A stretch of DNA of 63,647 nt from Burkholderiales bacterium (GTDB lineage Bacteria; Pseudomonadota; Gammaproteobacteria; Burkholderiales; Usitatibacteraceae), in assembly GCA_025360815.1 (NCBI GenBank), contig JANYBL010000075.1, forward strand, positions 1-63,647. Direction: 5' to 3'. Position 1 is the first letter of the stretch. The number at the start of each line of letters is the position of its first letter. The notes below the pieces were generated by a model. The model did no database searches, had not been told where the DNA came from, and worked only from the letters and a program-made list of their open reading frames with translations. Position numbers and translations under genes: made by a program. Shown piece after piece: positions 38,672 to 47,221 of the stretch.

Positions 38672-39185
38672 GGAATCAGGAAAATTGAAATAGATAGAAA
38701 GTGAGGGAGCGATGAAACTGAAGTCGTGCACCCAGATTGTGCGCTCAGATCGTGCCCCCTCCATAACACATGCAAAAAGTAGCGCAAAATAGCAGGTTGA
38801 TACATCCGTCGCACGTTGACGATTCGGAAGGTGCGGGTCGGGCGCGGGCTGGGCATAGAGCAACTTTTTTACAACGAACCCATAACCCGAAAGAATTATA
38901 ACTTACCCATTGCCAACGTTCGCCCATTTGCCATTTCACACACGCGTATTTGAGCAGGACTTTTTAATGCGTCAAGACGATGGAATTTGTGGCGCGGGAT
39001 ATAGATGGGTTTGAAACGAATTGCGAGGCGGATGGTGATGCTAATCGTGACGCAAAATGCAATGCCAAACATAGTGCCTAATTTAGCGCCTAAATTAGCG
39101 CTTAAATTAGCGCCTAAAGCGTTTCCAACCAATAATGGCTTAAAGTACGAACTGACAGCTGAAATCAAAGCAAACACACGTAAAA
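38672..39185. other. Divergent promoter region, yicC / Ser-Thr kinase
   Basis: About 515 bp without a supported gene. It must hold promoters for both neighbours and carries a 48-bp tandem repeat (39071-39118). No clear -35/-10 pair was identified by eye. Confidence 0.5.
39071..39118. repeat. 12-bp near-palindromic tandem repeat, four units
   Basis: Units atagtgcctaat, ttagcgcctaaa, ttagcgcttaaa and ttagcgcctaaa. Each unit is close to palindromic (TTAGGCGCTAA-like), so the array can fold into hairpins about 70 bp before the kinase start. Confidence 0.8.
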
Positions 39186-40187
39186 ATGGCAACACAATCT
39201 AACCAACCGCTGCAAGACGGCTACCAGCTGCAAAACTACACCATCGAAAAAATGCTTTCGTCTGGTGGGTTTTCGATCGTCTATCTGGCGCGTGATGAAA
39301 ATGGCACGCCGGTCGCCATCAAGGAATATTTGCCGGCAGCGCTCGTCATTCGCGGCGGTGGGGCGGATGTGCAAATTAATTCCGATGAGAATTTGGCGGT
39401 GTTCCGGCACGGGCTCAAGTGTTTTTTCGAAGAAGGTCGCTCGCTTGCGACCATCAGCCACCCCAATATTGTCCGCGTGGAAAATTTTTTCCGCGCGAAC
39501 GAAACCGTTTATATGGTCATGCAATATGTGCGTGGCCGTACTTTGCAATTCCATATTCAGCGCCATCGTCTTGAATTTACCGAGAGTTTTATTCGCCGCA
39601 TGTTCACACATTTATTGAACGGCTTGCGCGAGGTTCATGCAAATAAGCTACTGCACCTCGATATCAAGCCCGCCAATATTTACATCACCATGGAAGGCAA
39701 GCCGGTGCTGCTCGATTTCGGCGCCGCACGCCAAGCCTTGACTAGCGATGCGCCAAAATTGCGCCCGATGTATACCGCCGGCTATGCCGCGCCGGAACAG
39801 TATCGAAATTTCGATCAGCTGGGTCCTTGGTCTGATATTTACGCTGTGGGTGCAGCAATGTATTGCTGTATTTCAGGCATCCATCCGCAGCCCGCCAATG
39901 ATCGCGAACTGGAAGATAAACTTGAGCCGTTGCGTGGGCTAGCACGCCAAGCCTATTCAAACGATTTGATCGAGATCGTCGAATGGTGCTTGAAGCTCGA
40001 TCATCTCGAGCGCCCGCAATCGGCATTTGAATTGCAGCGGGCGTTGTTGAGAGACTTTAGCGTTAATCCGGAGACGACTGTCGAGGAAAATGTAGAAGAG
40101 GCTGATGCCATGATGGCCGCGCCCGAAACCACCCTCGGCGCTCTAGGGGTGCGTTTAAAAGCAACCTTGAACCGTAAGATTTTCTAA
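39186..40187 (+). CDS. Serine/threonine protein kinase (Hanks type)
   Basis: A 333-residue soluble kinase. The Gly loop is SSGGFSIVYLA, the ATP Lys is Lys46 (VAIKEYLP), the catalytic loop is HLDIKPANI (Asp159, Lys161, Asn164) and the metal motif DFGAA (177-181), all intact. Domain end is at about 285, with a short acidic tail that lacks a transmembrane helix or PASTA domain. The cognate PP2C phosphatase follows 105 bp downstream, so they are a reversible signalling pair. The targets are unknown. Confidence 0.93.
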   Translation: MATQSNQPLQDGYQLQNYTIEKMLSSGGFSIVYLARDENGTPVAIKEYLPAALVIRGGGADVQINSDENLAVFRHGLKCFFEEGRSLATISHPNIVRVENFFRANETVYMVMQYVRGRTLQFHIQRHRLEFTESFIRRMFTHLLNGLREVHANKLLHLDIKPANIYITMEGKPVLLDFGAARQALTSDAPKLRPMYTAGYAAPEQYRNFDQLGPWSDIYAVGAAMYCCISGIHPQPANDRELEDKLEPLRGLARQAYSNDLIEIVEWCLKLDHLERPQSAFELQRALLRDFSVNPETTVEENVEEADAMMAAPETTLGALGVRLKATLNRKIF

Positions 40188-40292
40188 AACTGTCGTAAAA
40201 ATTTAAACACCCTTCGCCATATTTTAATTTCTGCGCAAGATTCTTAATCTGACGCGATCCCAACCAAAACCAACCAGCTGCCATCAAGCTCA

Positions 40293-41207
40293 ATGCGCTT
40301 TACCATTTTCCAAGATAGTTACATTGGCGGACGCAAGGTCAATCAAGACCGGCTCACCTATAGCTATTCAAAAGAGGTGTTGTTGATGGTGATTGCTGAC
40401 GGCATGGGTGGCCACGCCCGTGGTGAAATCGCAGCCGAAATTGCCGTTACCTCGATCACGAATCGCTTTCAGCAAGAGGCGATGCGCGGCCATCTGCGTC
40501 GGCCAAAAGAATTTCTAGAGTCAGCCATCCATTCTGCACATCGCGCGATCGTCGCTTTCGCAGACGAGCACGATATGCTCGAATGCCCACGCACCACGGT
40601 GGTCGCCTGCATTGTGCAAAACGACAAAGCCCACTGGGCGCATGTAGGCGATTCGCGCTTGTACCTGTTCCGCAATGGAGAACTGGCCGCCACCACGCTT
40701 GATCATTCCCGAGTGCAGCAATTGATGGATGCCGGTGTTATCAACGCCGCGCAAGCCGCTGTCCATCCTGATCGCAATAAAATTTACAATTGTGTCGGTG
40801 GCGTGTTGCCGCCCGGCATCAGTCATTCCGAACCTTGGGAATTGCAGGTTGGCGACTCTATTCTGATGTCCACTGACGGTTTTTGGGCGCAGGTAAATGC
40901 AACCTTCATTGCATTAAAGCTGCAACGCGAAAACATTGTTGAGCTGATTCCCAAGCTGATGGAAGAAGCAGAACGCAAAGCCGGTGCTGAATCGGATAAC
41001 TTATCGGTCATTGCCCTCACATGGGAACATCAAGAAGAAACGCCTGATTCGGCAACCGTGACAGAAACGATTCCGATGGATGGGTTTACCACCTCCGCCA
41101 TGAACACCACCCAGCAACTCGATGCGATCAAAGAAGAAGTCACAGAAGAAGATATCGAACGCGCGATTTCAGAGATTCAAAACGCAATCAAGAAAGTAGC
41201 CAAGTGA
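40293..41207 (+). CDS. PP2C-family protein phosphatase
   Basis: A 304-residue PPM/PP2C phosphatase. It has NQDR (17-20), ADGMGGHARGE (35-45), VGDSRLYLFRNG and STDGFWAQ with the metal-binding Asp residues and a final DNLSVIAL. It is paired with the upstream kinase. The acidic C-terminal tail (about 255-304, EEVTEEDIERAISEIQNAIKK) is a predicted helix outside the catalytic fold. Confidence 0.93.
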   Translation: MRFTIFQDSYIGGRKVNQDRLTYSYSKEVLLMVIADGMGGHARGEIAAEIAVTSITNRFQQEAMRGHLRRPKEFLESAIHSAHRAIVAFADEHDMLECPRTTVVACIVQNDKAHWAHVGDSRLYLFRNGELAATTLDHSRVQQLMDAGVINAAQAAVHPDRNKIYNCVGGVLPPGISHSEPWELQVGDSILMSTDGFWAQVNATFIALKLQRENIVELIPKLMEEAERKAGAESDNLSVIALTWEHQEETPDSATVTETIPMDGFTTSAMNTTQQLDAIKEEVTEEDIERAISEIQNAIKKVAK

Positions 41208-41356
41208 AACTTCCAGCGTGCCCACAGCTTACTGTCGACGAGCAGCGGGCAGCCGCTCTAGGTTTAGCGTTCGAATTCTGCCCGGTCATTCAATCTTGTA
41301 ATTGAGTGCATTCGCAGCGCCTCATTTTTTCCATCCCAATCTAACTTAAGCAAAAT

Positions 41357-42106
41357 ATGCCTCGCTCAAATAATCGCACCGCCCAGCAACTGCGCCCTGT
41401 CACGATTACGCGCCACTTCACCAAACACGCCGAGGGCTCTGTCCTGGTTGCGATGGGTGACACCAAGGTGCTTTGCACGGCGAGCGTAGAAGAGCGTGTG
41501 CCGCCGCACAAGCGCGGCTCGGGCGAGGGTTGGGTTACAGCTGAATACGGCATGTTGCCACGCTCCACCAATACCCGAAGTGATCGTGAGGCCGCACGCG
41601 GCAAACAGACCGGTCGTACGCAAGAAATACAACGTTTGATCGGCCGCTCATTGCGCGCGGTGGTGGATCTGAAAAAGCTGGGCGAGCGCCAAATTACGCT
41701 GGATTGTGATGTTATTCAGGCAGACGGCGGCACCCGCTGCGCGTCAATCACCGGCGCGTTTGTGGCGCTGCATGATGCCATTGATGGTCTGCTCAAAAGC
41801 GGTGTGTTGAGCGAATCGCCGATTGTCGATTTTGTGGCTGCGGTATCGGTGGGCATCACGTCAGTGGACATCAATGCGCAAGCCGGTGCGCATCAAACCG
41901 TGCTTGATCTCGATTACATCGAAGACTCCAGCTGCGAAACCGATATGAATGTGGTGATGACTGGTGCCGGTGCCTTCATCGAAATTCAAGGGACCGCGGA
42001 GGGCACGCCGTTCACACGCGCCGATATGGATGCCCTGATGGGCTTGGCCGAGCATGGCGTGCGGGAACTCATTCTCGCGCAGAAGTCAGCGCTTGGTTTA
42101 ATGTAA
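41357..42106 (+). CDS. rph: Ribonuclease PH
   Basis: RNase PH trims tRNA 3' ends phosphorolytically. The 249-residue protein has [18 protein letters not shown], the phosphate-site Arg region ([28 protein letters not shown]) and [19 protein letters not shown]. Length is full, so it is not the truncated rph of some E. coli strains. rdgB and hemW, which often follow in betaproteobacteria, are absent. Confidence 0.95.
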   Translation: MPRSNNRTAQQLRPVTITRHFTKHAEGSVLVAMGDTKVLCTASVEERVPPHKRGSGEGWVTAEYGMLPRSTNTRSDREAARGKQTGRTQEIQRLIGRSLRAVVDLKKLGERQITLDCDVIQADGGTRCASITGAFVALHDAIDGLLKSGVLSESPIVDFVAAVSVGITSVDINAQAGAHQTVLDLDYIEDSSCETDMNVVMTGAGAFIEIQGTAEGTPFTRADMDALMGLAEHGVRELILAQKSALGLM

Positions 42107-42168
42107 ATTTCAGCCGACACAGTGGCAAATATTGATTGCCGATTCTTCGCGATTGATTTTCCGGAAGT

Positions 42169-43296
42169 TTATTCTGCGAAAGCATATTTCGCCATAAACC
42201 CGCGATCAATCCGGTCTTTCCAGCGCCACACCCAGCGGCCTTCGATGGCAATCTTGCCCCATGAAGCAATCGCATTTTTTTCGCCAGTGCTGACCAAATA
42301 GAGTGAACGGGCTTGCGGCGCATAGGCGGCAAGCGGCTCATCCCGCAAATAGTGGCGCAGGTTCTCCGCGATTGGTGGCCCCGCACGAACCGCATATACG
42401 CCTGATTTTGGGCGCATAAAATTTTGCATTGTCGCGCAATCGCCCGCAGCAAACACATTTGGATGCGAGATTGATTGCAAAAAATCATTCACCAACAAAA
42501 AGCCGCGTTCATCAGTTTTTAAGCCCGATTGCTTTAGCCAAGGTGCAGCACTGGCGCCAGTTGCCGCGATGATCACGTCAGCACCAATGATTTCGCCCGA
42601 TTGTAAATGCACCGCGCCCGCCGAGATGCGCGCAGCAGATTTCCCCGACAATAGCTGAACTTTTTTTTGCGCAAGAATCTTGATTAACCTAGCGCCGACC
42701 CTGCCCGGCAACGTATTGGCCGCCGAGATGAGCGTGATGGCCACGCGTTCTCCAAAAGCATGCTGCATTGCCAACGCCAATTCAACACCGCCAGCACCCG
42801 CACCAACAAAGGCGATTCGTGTCGTCTTGGCCGCGTCCGCCTGCAAAACTGTTTGCTTGATGCGTTCAATTGCGTGGATAAAAGATTCAATGGGTCGAAT
42901 AGAGATCGCATGTTCATCCGCGCCGGGGATCATCGAAAAATCGGCGACGGGACCGGTATCAATTGAAAGCACGTCGAAAGCGATTTTTTCGCCATTTGCG
43001 CAGTCAATAACTTTGTTTTGGAAATCAATATGTGTCGCCGCGGTCTGGTGAAAAATAACGCCCGCCTTTGTTATCAGTGGCTGTAACGGAATCAGGCAAT
43101 CGTCGAGTTGATAATGTCCGGCTACCCAGCCCGGCAACATGCCCGAATACACTTGACGGTCGTAGGGCGAGATCAACGTGACTTCAATATTTTCAAGCGG
43201 GTTGTCCGAAGAAAATGCCCGAAGAGGCGCGCCAATCAATGACTTCAAGACATGTACATGGGCATGTCCGGCGCCCAGCAAGACCAACTTTTTCAT
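42169..43296 (-). CDS. FAD-dependent oxidoreductase (TIGR03169, SelD N-terminal-like)
   Basis: A 375-residue FAD/NAD(P)-binding enzyme of the NDH-2/sulfide:quinone type. The start LVLLGAGHAHVHVLKSL is the FAD motif GxGHxH, followed by ISPYDRQVYSGMLPGWVAGHY, typical of TIGR03169, a family that also forms the N-terminal half of some selenophosphate synthetase (SelD) fusions. A second nucleotide motif is FVGAGAGGVELALAM, and AAGDCATM binds FAD. The C-terminus has no selD domain. The ATG at 43296 is favoured because the Rossmann start begins there. Last gene of the four-gene operon. Confidence 0.82.
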   Translation of the reverse strand: MKKLVLLGAGHAHVHVLKSLIGAPLRAFSSDNPLENIEVTLISPYDRQVYSGMLPGWVAGHYQLDDCLIPLQPLITKAGVIFHQTAATHIDFQNKVIDCANGEKIAFDVLSIDTGPVADFSMIPGADEHAISIRPIESFIHAIERIKQTVLQADAAKTTRIAFVGAGAGGVELALAMQHAFGERVAITLISAANTLPGRVGARLIKILAQKKVQLLSGKSAARISAGAVHLQSGEIIGADVIIAATGASAAPWLKQSGLKTDERGFLLVNDFLQSISHPNVFAAGDCATMQNFMRPKSGVYAVRAGPPIAENLRHYLRDEPLAAYAPQARSLYLVSTGEKNAIASWGKIAIEGRWVWRWKDRIDRGFMAKYAFAE

Positions 43297-43312
43297 GCTT
43301 TGGTTTGACACT

Positions 43313-44059
43313 TCATCGTTTAGTTTGAAAAGCGATATCGCCATACCAAGTTGTAACTTGCTCATGTGTGTCGTCGGTATCGTTACCAATCGCGATGCCG
43401 ATAATGCGTGGTGGCTCTTGACCGAATAACTTGCGAAAATCAGCGGCGACGTCGCGTGTTTCTGTTTGCCATTGCCCGGCCTTTTCGGAGCCGCTTTGCA
43501 ACACCGTTTTTTGCACGCGGTTCGTGTGCGGGCTGGCACGCGTAAAGCCGATGCGGTGCTTGTTATCCCACACATAACACAGCGCCGCTGTCGGCACATC
43601 GCTGCCTGCCACCAACCGTGCCAGCCGAATTTTAGTGCGGTCCATAAACGAAAGTGATTCCAGCGGCACATCAAAAAACACATACACGCGAGCCGCAAAG
43701 TCATCGCCCGATTTTTCATCCATATCGGCGCGGTCAAGTGCCCGGCTCACCTTCCAGCGCCATGTGAGTAGCGGTGAGACCAGTGGATCGATTGAAAATG
43801 GCAGCCCGACACTGCCCGCCGCATTGTTTGATTCCACTCTCAGTACCGTCACCCCCTGGTCATCCACCAGCGAGACCAGGTTGCGTTTAATGTTTGGGAT
43901 CGAAATAAACCGCATTGGCGCCGGTAACGATTGTCCTGGCTTTAGTGACGAAATTGCAGGAATCGTTATTTCCGCCGCGAACGTAAAATCATAAAACGAC
44001 GCGCTAAAAAACGCGCAAGCGATCAGCAACAATATTTTGTGTGGAGCAATTTTTTTCAT
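43313..44059 (-). CDS. DUF3047-family exported protein
   Basis: A 248-residue DUF3047 protein with an N-terminal signal peptide (MKKIAPHKILLLIACAFFS, about 1-29). Conserved stretches are SPLLTWRWKVS, KSGDDFAARVYVFFD and GIAIGNDTDDTHEQVTTWYGDI. The function is not known. The ATG at 44059 is preferred to a TTG at 44083. It starts just after the stop of the TIGR04282 gene and ends 16 bp before the oxidoreductase start, so it belongs to the same operon. Confidence 0.8.
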   Translation of the reverse strand: MKKIAPHKILLLIACAFFSASFYDFTFAAEITIPAISSLKPGQSLPAPMRFISIPNIKRNLVSLVDDQGVTVLRVESNNAAGSVGLPFSIDPLVSPLLTWRWKVSRALDRADMDEKSGDDFAARVYVFFDVPLESLSFMDRTKIRLARLVAGSDVPTAALCYVWDNKHRIGFTRASPHTNRVQKTVLQSGSEKAGQWQTETRDVAADFRKLFGQEPPRIIGIAIGNDTDDTHEQVTTWYGDIAFQTKR

Positions 44060-44060
44060 T

Positions 44061-44720
44061 TCAGTTCGGCCAGTAAAACTCAACCGCAGGTTTTAACGCT
44101 TTCAAACGAACCAAATCTTCCGGGCGATCCACATCCCACAAGGTTTCCATTTCGTCCCACGGTAAGCCGCAGGTTTGAAGATTGCGCCGCTGTTGTTCGA
44201 GCACTGCGGCACTTCCCCAGTCGATCGCATTGAACATGTTCGCATCGGTTCGAGCCGCGCCAATCAGCGCATAGCCCCCGTCATCGGCGGGTGTCAGCAC
44301 GATGTCAGCATGATCTAATTTGCCTGCCGCGGCATTAATATGTTGCGCGGTGAGTGCAGGACAGTCCGCGCCAATCACGATGGCGCGATCAAAATCGAGC
44401 AATGCCCGATCTAACGCGGCCAACATTCTTGCGCCCAAATCGCCATCGCCCTGCGCGGTTAAAGTAACATCGAAATCTTCTTCGCAATCCTCAAAAAAAG
44501 CATGACTGGTATCAGGCGCGCAACAGAGCTCGACCTCGGCGGCATCCGTTCGTTGCGCCGTCTCAATCGCGCGCTCGCTGAGTGCAGTGTGTAGCATCGC
44601 CGCATGTTCAGCGCCGAGCGCAGGAATCAAACGCGTCTTCACCTCGCCCGGCACTGGCGCTTTGGCAAAAATAATCACCACAAAACTCTTTTCCAGCGGC
44701 TCGCCCATCCTAATTCCCAT
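44061..44720 (-). CDS. TIGR04282-family glycosyltransferase (rSAM/selenodomain-associated transferase 1)
   Basis: A 219-residue GT-A-like nucleotidyl/glycosyl transferase (DUF2064). The key motifs are FAKAPVPGEVKTRL (about 16-29), the QGDGDLGARML segment and VIGADCPALT. The ATG at 44720 with AAGGAAATA upstream overlaps the TIGR04283 gene by 11 bases; later ATGs are possible. It follows TIGR04283 in operon with DUF3047 and TIGR03169. Confidence 0.82.
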   Translation of the reverse strand: MGIRMGEPLEKSFVVIIFAKAPVPGEVKTRLIPALGAEHAAMLHTALSERAIETAQRTDAAEVELCCAPDTSHAFFEDCEEDFDVTLTAQGDGDLGARMLAALDRALLDFDRAIVIGADCPALTAQHINAAAGKLDHADIVLTPADDGGYALIGAARTDANMFNAIDWGSAAVLEQQRRNLQTCGLPWDEMETLWDVDRPEDLVRLKALKPAVEFYWPN

Positions 44721-45444
44721 TATTTCCTTGTTCAGAATTTCCATAGTAGCTGCGATGTAGATCGGCTGGTGCAGCGCCGAGCGCATACTGACATCTCAGA
44801 CGCCACATCAGCCCGATCGTTCGCCATACCCCATGCTTTTCCCAGCGGCGGCCAGACGTGATCACCTTCTCCCGCAGGCACAGTGGCGCACTACGTTTTT
44901 TCAAGCGCGACGTGATCTCAACATCTTCCATCAACAACTGATCCGGAAAACCGCCAACCGCATCAAACGCCAACCGCGTCATAAAAATTGCCTGATCCCC
45001 CGTCGCGACCCCCGTCAAGCGTGAACGCCAATTCATAAACCAAGCAATCACTGGCAGGAAAAAGTGCGTGCCTGAAATCGACACATTAAAACGCCCCCAT
45101 GTTCGATTGCAAGTCGGCAGCCTGCGCAAAATAAGTTCGTCAGCACCATCCGGCAAAATAGAATCTGCATGCAAAAACAGGAGTACATCGCCAGTCGCGA
45201 GTGCAGCCCCCGCATTCATCTGCCGTGCGCGTCCTCTTCCCCTTCCCCCTCCCCCTGCCTGCTCCTTAGTGCTCACGATAACCCTATCAACCAACGGTGC
45301 CGCCACCGAGGCGGTACCATCGGCGCTGCCGCCATCCACAACAATTACTTCCACGCCCCGCGCCCGTAACGGCTGCAAACGCAACAACACCGCAGCGATG
45401 TGATGCGCTTCATTAAGTGCCGGAATGATGATGGAAAGTTGCAT
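44710..45444 (-). CDS. TIGR04283-family glycosyltransferase (rSAM/selenodomain-associated transferase 2)
   Basis: A 244-residue GT2-like transferase. It starts with LSIIIPALNEAHHIAAVL, then VEVIVVDGGSADGT and ARQMNAGAALATGDVLLFLHADS, typical of TIGR04283. Between STKEQ and ARQMNAG there is an inserted GGGGRGRGR stretch coded by CCCCTTCC-like DNA at about 45231-45262, which is unlike other members. The ATG at 45444 gives the expected N-terminus. First gene of the four-gene operon. Confidence 0.85.
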   Translation of the reverse strand: MQLSIIIPALNEAHHIAAVLLRLQPLRARGVEVIVVDGGSADGTASVAAPLVDRVIVSTKEQAGGGGRGRGRARQMNAGAALATGDVLLFLHADSILPDGADELILRRLPTCNRTWGRFNVSISGTHFFLPVIAWFMNWRSRLTGVATGDQAIFMTRLAFDAVGGFPDQLLMEDVEITSRLKKRSAPLCLREKVITSGRRWEKHGVWRTIGLMWRLRCQYALGAAPADLHRSYYGNSEQGNNGN

Positions 45445-45558
45445 GCTGCGATTGTAGCGGGGTCTGGCGGGGTTGCTGCGATCCATCTCGATTAGCAGAG
45501 GCGCTGAAGGTCAGGTTTGAAATGCATATGCCGCTGATCGCTAGAGCGCCACCCGCCC

Positions 45559-45587
45559 AAACACAAGTATTGGCGGGGTGTTTGGAG
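45559..45587. repeat. Dispersed direct repeat, copy A
   Basis: AAACACAAGT-(2 nt)-TGGCGGGGT followed by GTTTGGAGC. It matches copy B at 47116-47144 apart from a few bases. In this copy CAAACAC and GTGTTTG also form a perfect 7-bp hairpin. Confidence 0.55.
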
Positions 45588-45621
45588 CATCGCCACTCAA
45601 TAAAAGTTATCCCCGGCGGGT

Positions 45622-46059
45622 TTATCGTGGGGAATCTGTTGATCCACCGGCCCTTGTTACGCTTCGCTCGATGCTTGACTGGTGTTGCTCTTTTCGCAAA
45701 CTCTGTGATTCGCGTTTTGCGTCATGAGGCCTACAGCTGCCACCTGTCCTCGCCTTATGCAATCGGCCGAGATTATCCGTCGTTTCCAATTCACAAATGT
45801 AGGGCGAGCCGAGGGCAGAACCAAAGGAGTGATAGCGAGCATCAAATGTTGGATAAAGATCGGCAGTTATCCAAACCGCGTTTAGCAACGATTCTGGAAT
45901 CTCGGCCTGCAACAACATCCGGTTGAGTTTCGCTCTGAATTCCCGCAAAACTGGTTTCGTAACATCGGGCTTGATTGAAGACGAAAGATTTAAAACATTT
46001 AGCGCTACTGTAGTGACTGAGTGCTGTGCTGCATTAGACACAACACGCCAATTGCCCAA
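45622..46059 (-). CDS. Hypothetical protein, uncertain
   Basis: A 145-residue open frame that I do not recognise. It begins with TTG and has no good RBS; an in-frame ATG at 45918 would give a shorter product from MLLQAEIPESLLNAVWITADLY. Residues 48-100 look protein-like (DARYHSFGSALGSPYICELETTD), while the C-terminus is basic and polar (HDAKRESQSLRKEQHQ). There is no signal peptide or membrane segment. It is the only coding candidate in the 720 bp between the TIGR04283 gene and hemF and could equally be a decayed gene or chance. Confidence 0.3.
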   Translation of the reverse strand: MGNWRVVSNAAQHSVTTVALNVLNLSSSIKPDVTKPVLREFRAKLNRMLLQAEIPESLLNAVWITADLYPTFDARYHSFGSALGSPYICELETTDNLGRLHKARTGGSCRPHDAKRESQSLRKEQHQSSIERSVTRAGGSTDSPR

Positions 46060-46168
46060 TATCCATCTGTGCTGCCATTGCGGCTATTGAAGGAGCCTAA
46101 AAGGTTGCAAGCAATACTGTTCAGCTCTCGTCGGTTCGCCATCATCAATTTATTGAATTGTGGAAAAA

Positions 46169-47071
46169 TTAAACCCAATCCCTCCCCACCAAATACTTCT
46201 CCCCTAACTCGGCCTCTTTAGACCCCACCTGCGGCACATAGTTATACCGCCAGGTAGCCAACGGCGGCATCGACGCCAAAATAGATTCCGTCCGTCCCCC
46301 CGATTGCAACCCAAAATGCGTCCCTCGGTCCCAGACCAAATTAAATTCAGCGTAACGACCACGCCGATAGAGCTGCCAATCACGCTCCGCCTGACCAAAC
46401 GGCGTCGCTAACCGCCGCTCTAAAATCGGCGCATAGGCATCTAGAAACGCATCGCCTACCGCGCGTTTCATGGCGAAGGATTGATCGAATCCGGGCGCAT
46501 GGAAATCATCGAAAAAAACGCCGCCAACGCCGCGTGGTTCTTTGCGGTGTTTTAAATAAAAATAGTCATCACACCATTTTTTGAAGTGCGGGTAATAGTC
46601 GGCCCCGAAGGGATCGAGTGCCTCTTTATTGATGCGGTGAAAATGAATGCAGTCTTCTTCAAAGCCGTAATAGGGCGTGAGATCCATGCCGCCACCAAAC
46701 CAAAACGCATCGTGTTCGGCATCGATTGATGATCTTGCGATGAAGTGGCGCACATTCATGTGGACGGTTGGCGCGTAGGGGTTTTGTGGGTGCAGCACAA
46801 GTGAGACCCCCATCGCCTCCCACGGCCGTCCAGCGATTTCCGGGCGATTGGCAGCAGCAGTGGGAGGCAGTTGTTTGCCGAGCACATGAGAAAATAAAAC
46901 CCCGGCACGTTCAAACACTTTGCCGCCTTCGATGATGCGCGAGATGCCACCACCTCCCTCGTCCCGCGTCCATTCATCGCGTAAAAATTTTCCGCCGTCG
47001 ATTTGTTCGAGCTTGTTGACGATGGCATTTTGCAGGTTAAGCAAATAGTTTTTGACTTCAATGGTGCTCAT
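46169..47071 (-). CDS. hemF: Oxygen-dependent coproporphyrinogen III oxidase
   Basis: HemF performs two oxidative decarboxylations to protoporphyrinogen IX. The 300-residue protein has the HemF signatures [13 protein letters not shown]-like ([15 protein letters not shown]), [29 protein letters not shown] and [29 protein letters not shown]. Length and start are standard. Placement downstream of purD matches betaproteobacteria. Confidence 0.95.
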   Translation of the reverse strand: MSTIEVKNYLLNLQNAIVNKLEQIDGGKFLRDEWTRDEGGGGISRIIEGGKVFERAGVLFSHVLGKQLPPTAAANRPEIAGRPWEAMGVSLVLHPQNPYAPTVHMNVRHFIARSSIDAEHDAFWFGGGMDLTPYYGFEEDCIHFHRINKEALDPFGADYYPHFKKWCDDYFYLKHRKEPRGVGGVFFDDFHAPGFDQSFAMKRAVGDAFLDAYAPILERRLATPFGQAERDWQLYRRGRYAEFNLVWDRGTHFGLQSGGRTESILASMPPLATWRYNYVPQVGSKEAELGEKYLVGRDWV

Positions 47072-47115
47072 TTTTTACTCCAATGAAGATTACGATAGGA
47101 CAGATATAAAAACTG

Positions 47116-47144
47116 AAACACAAGTTCTGGCGGGGTTTTTAGGG
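47116..47144. repeat. Dispersed direct repeat, copy B
   Basis: AAACACAAGT-(2 nt)-TGGCGGGGT followed by TTTTAGGGC, about 45 bp upstream of the hemF start. Copy A is at 45559-45587; the shared core TGGCGGGGT also occurs near 45464 and 48988. Confidence 0.55.
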
Positions 47145-47221
47145 CGTTTATGCTTGAAGATGCGCTCTGGGCAAGGGGGTCCGGTTGCAGCGGTTATTGG
47201 CTGATGCAATTAGCGCCGCGC

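Noticed and set aside
39005-39202. Small frame across the 12-bp repeats before the kinase gene
   Set aside because: Its content comes mainly from the repeat, and it overlaps the kinase start with no RBS of its own.
45522-45926. A 134-residue plus-strand frame upstream of hemF
   Set aside because: It overlaps the repeat and the opposing candidate frame, has no RBS and a skewed composition; the minus-strand frame is only slightly better and was kept at low confidence.
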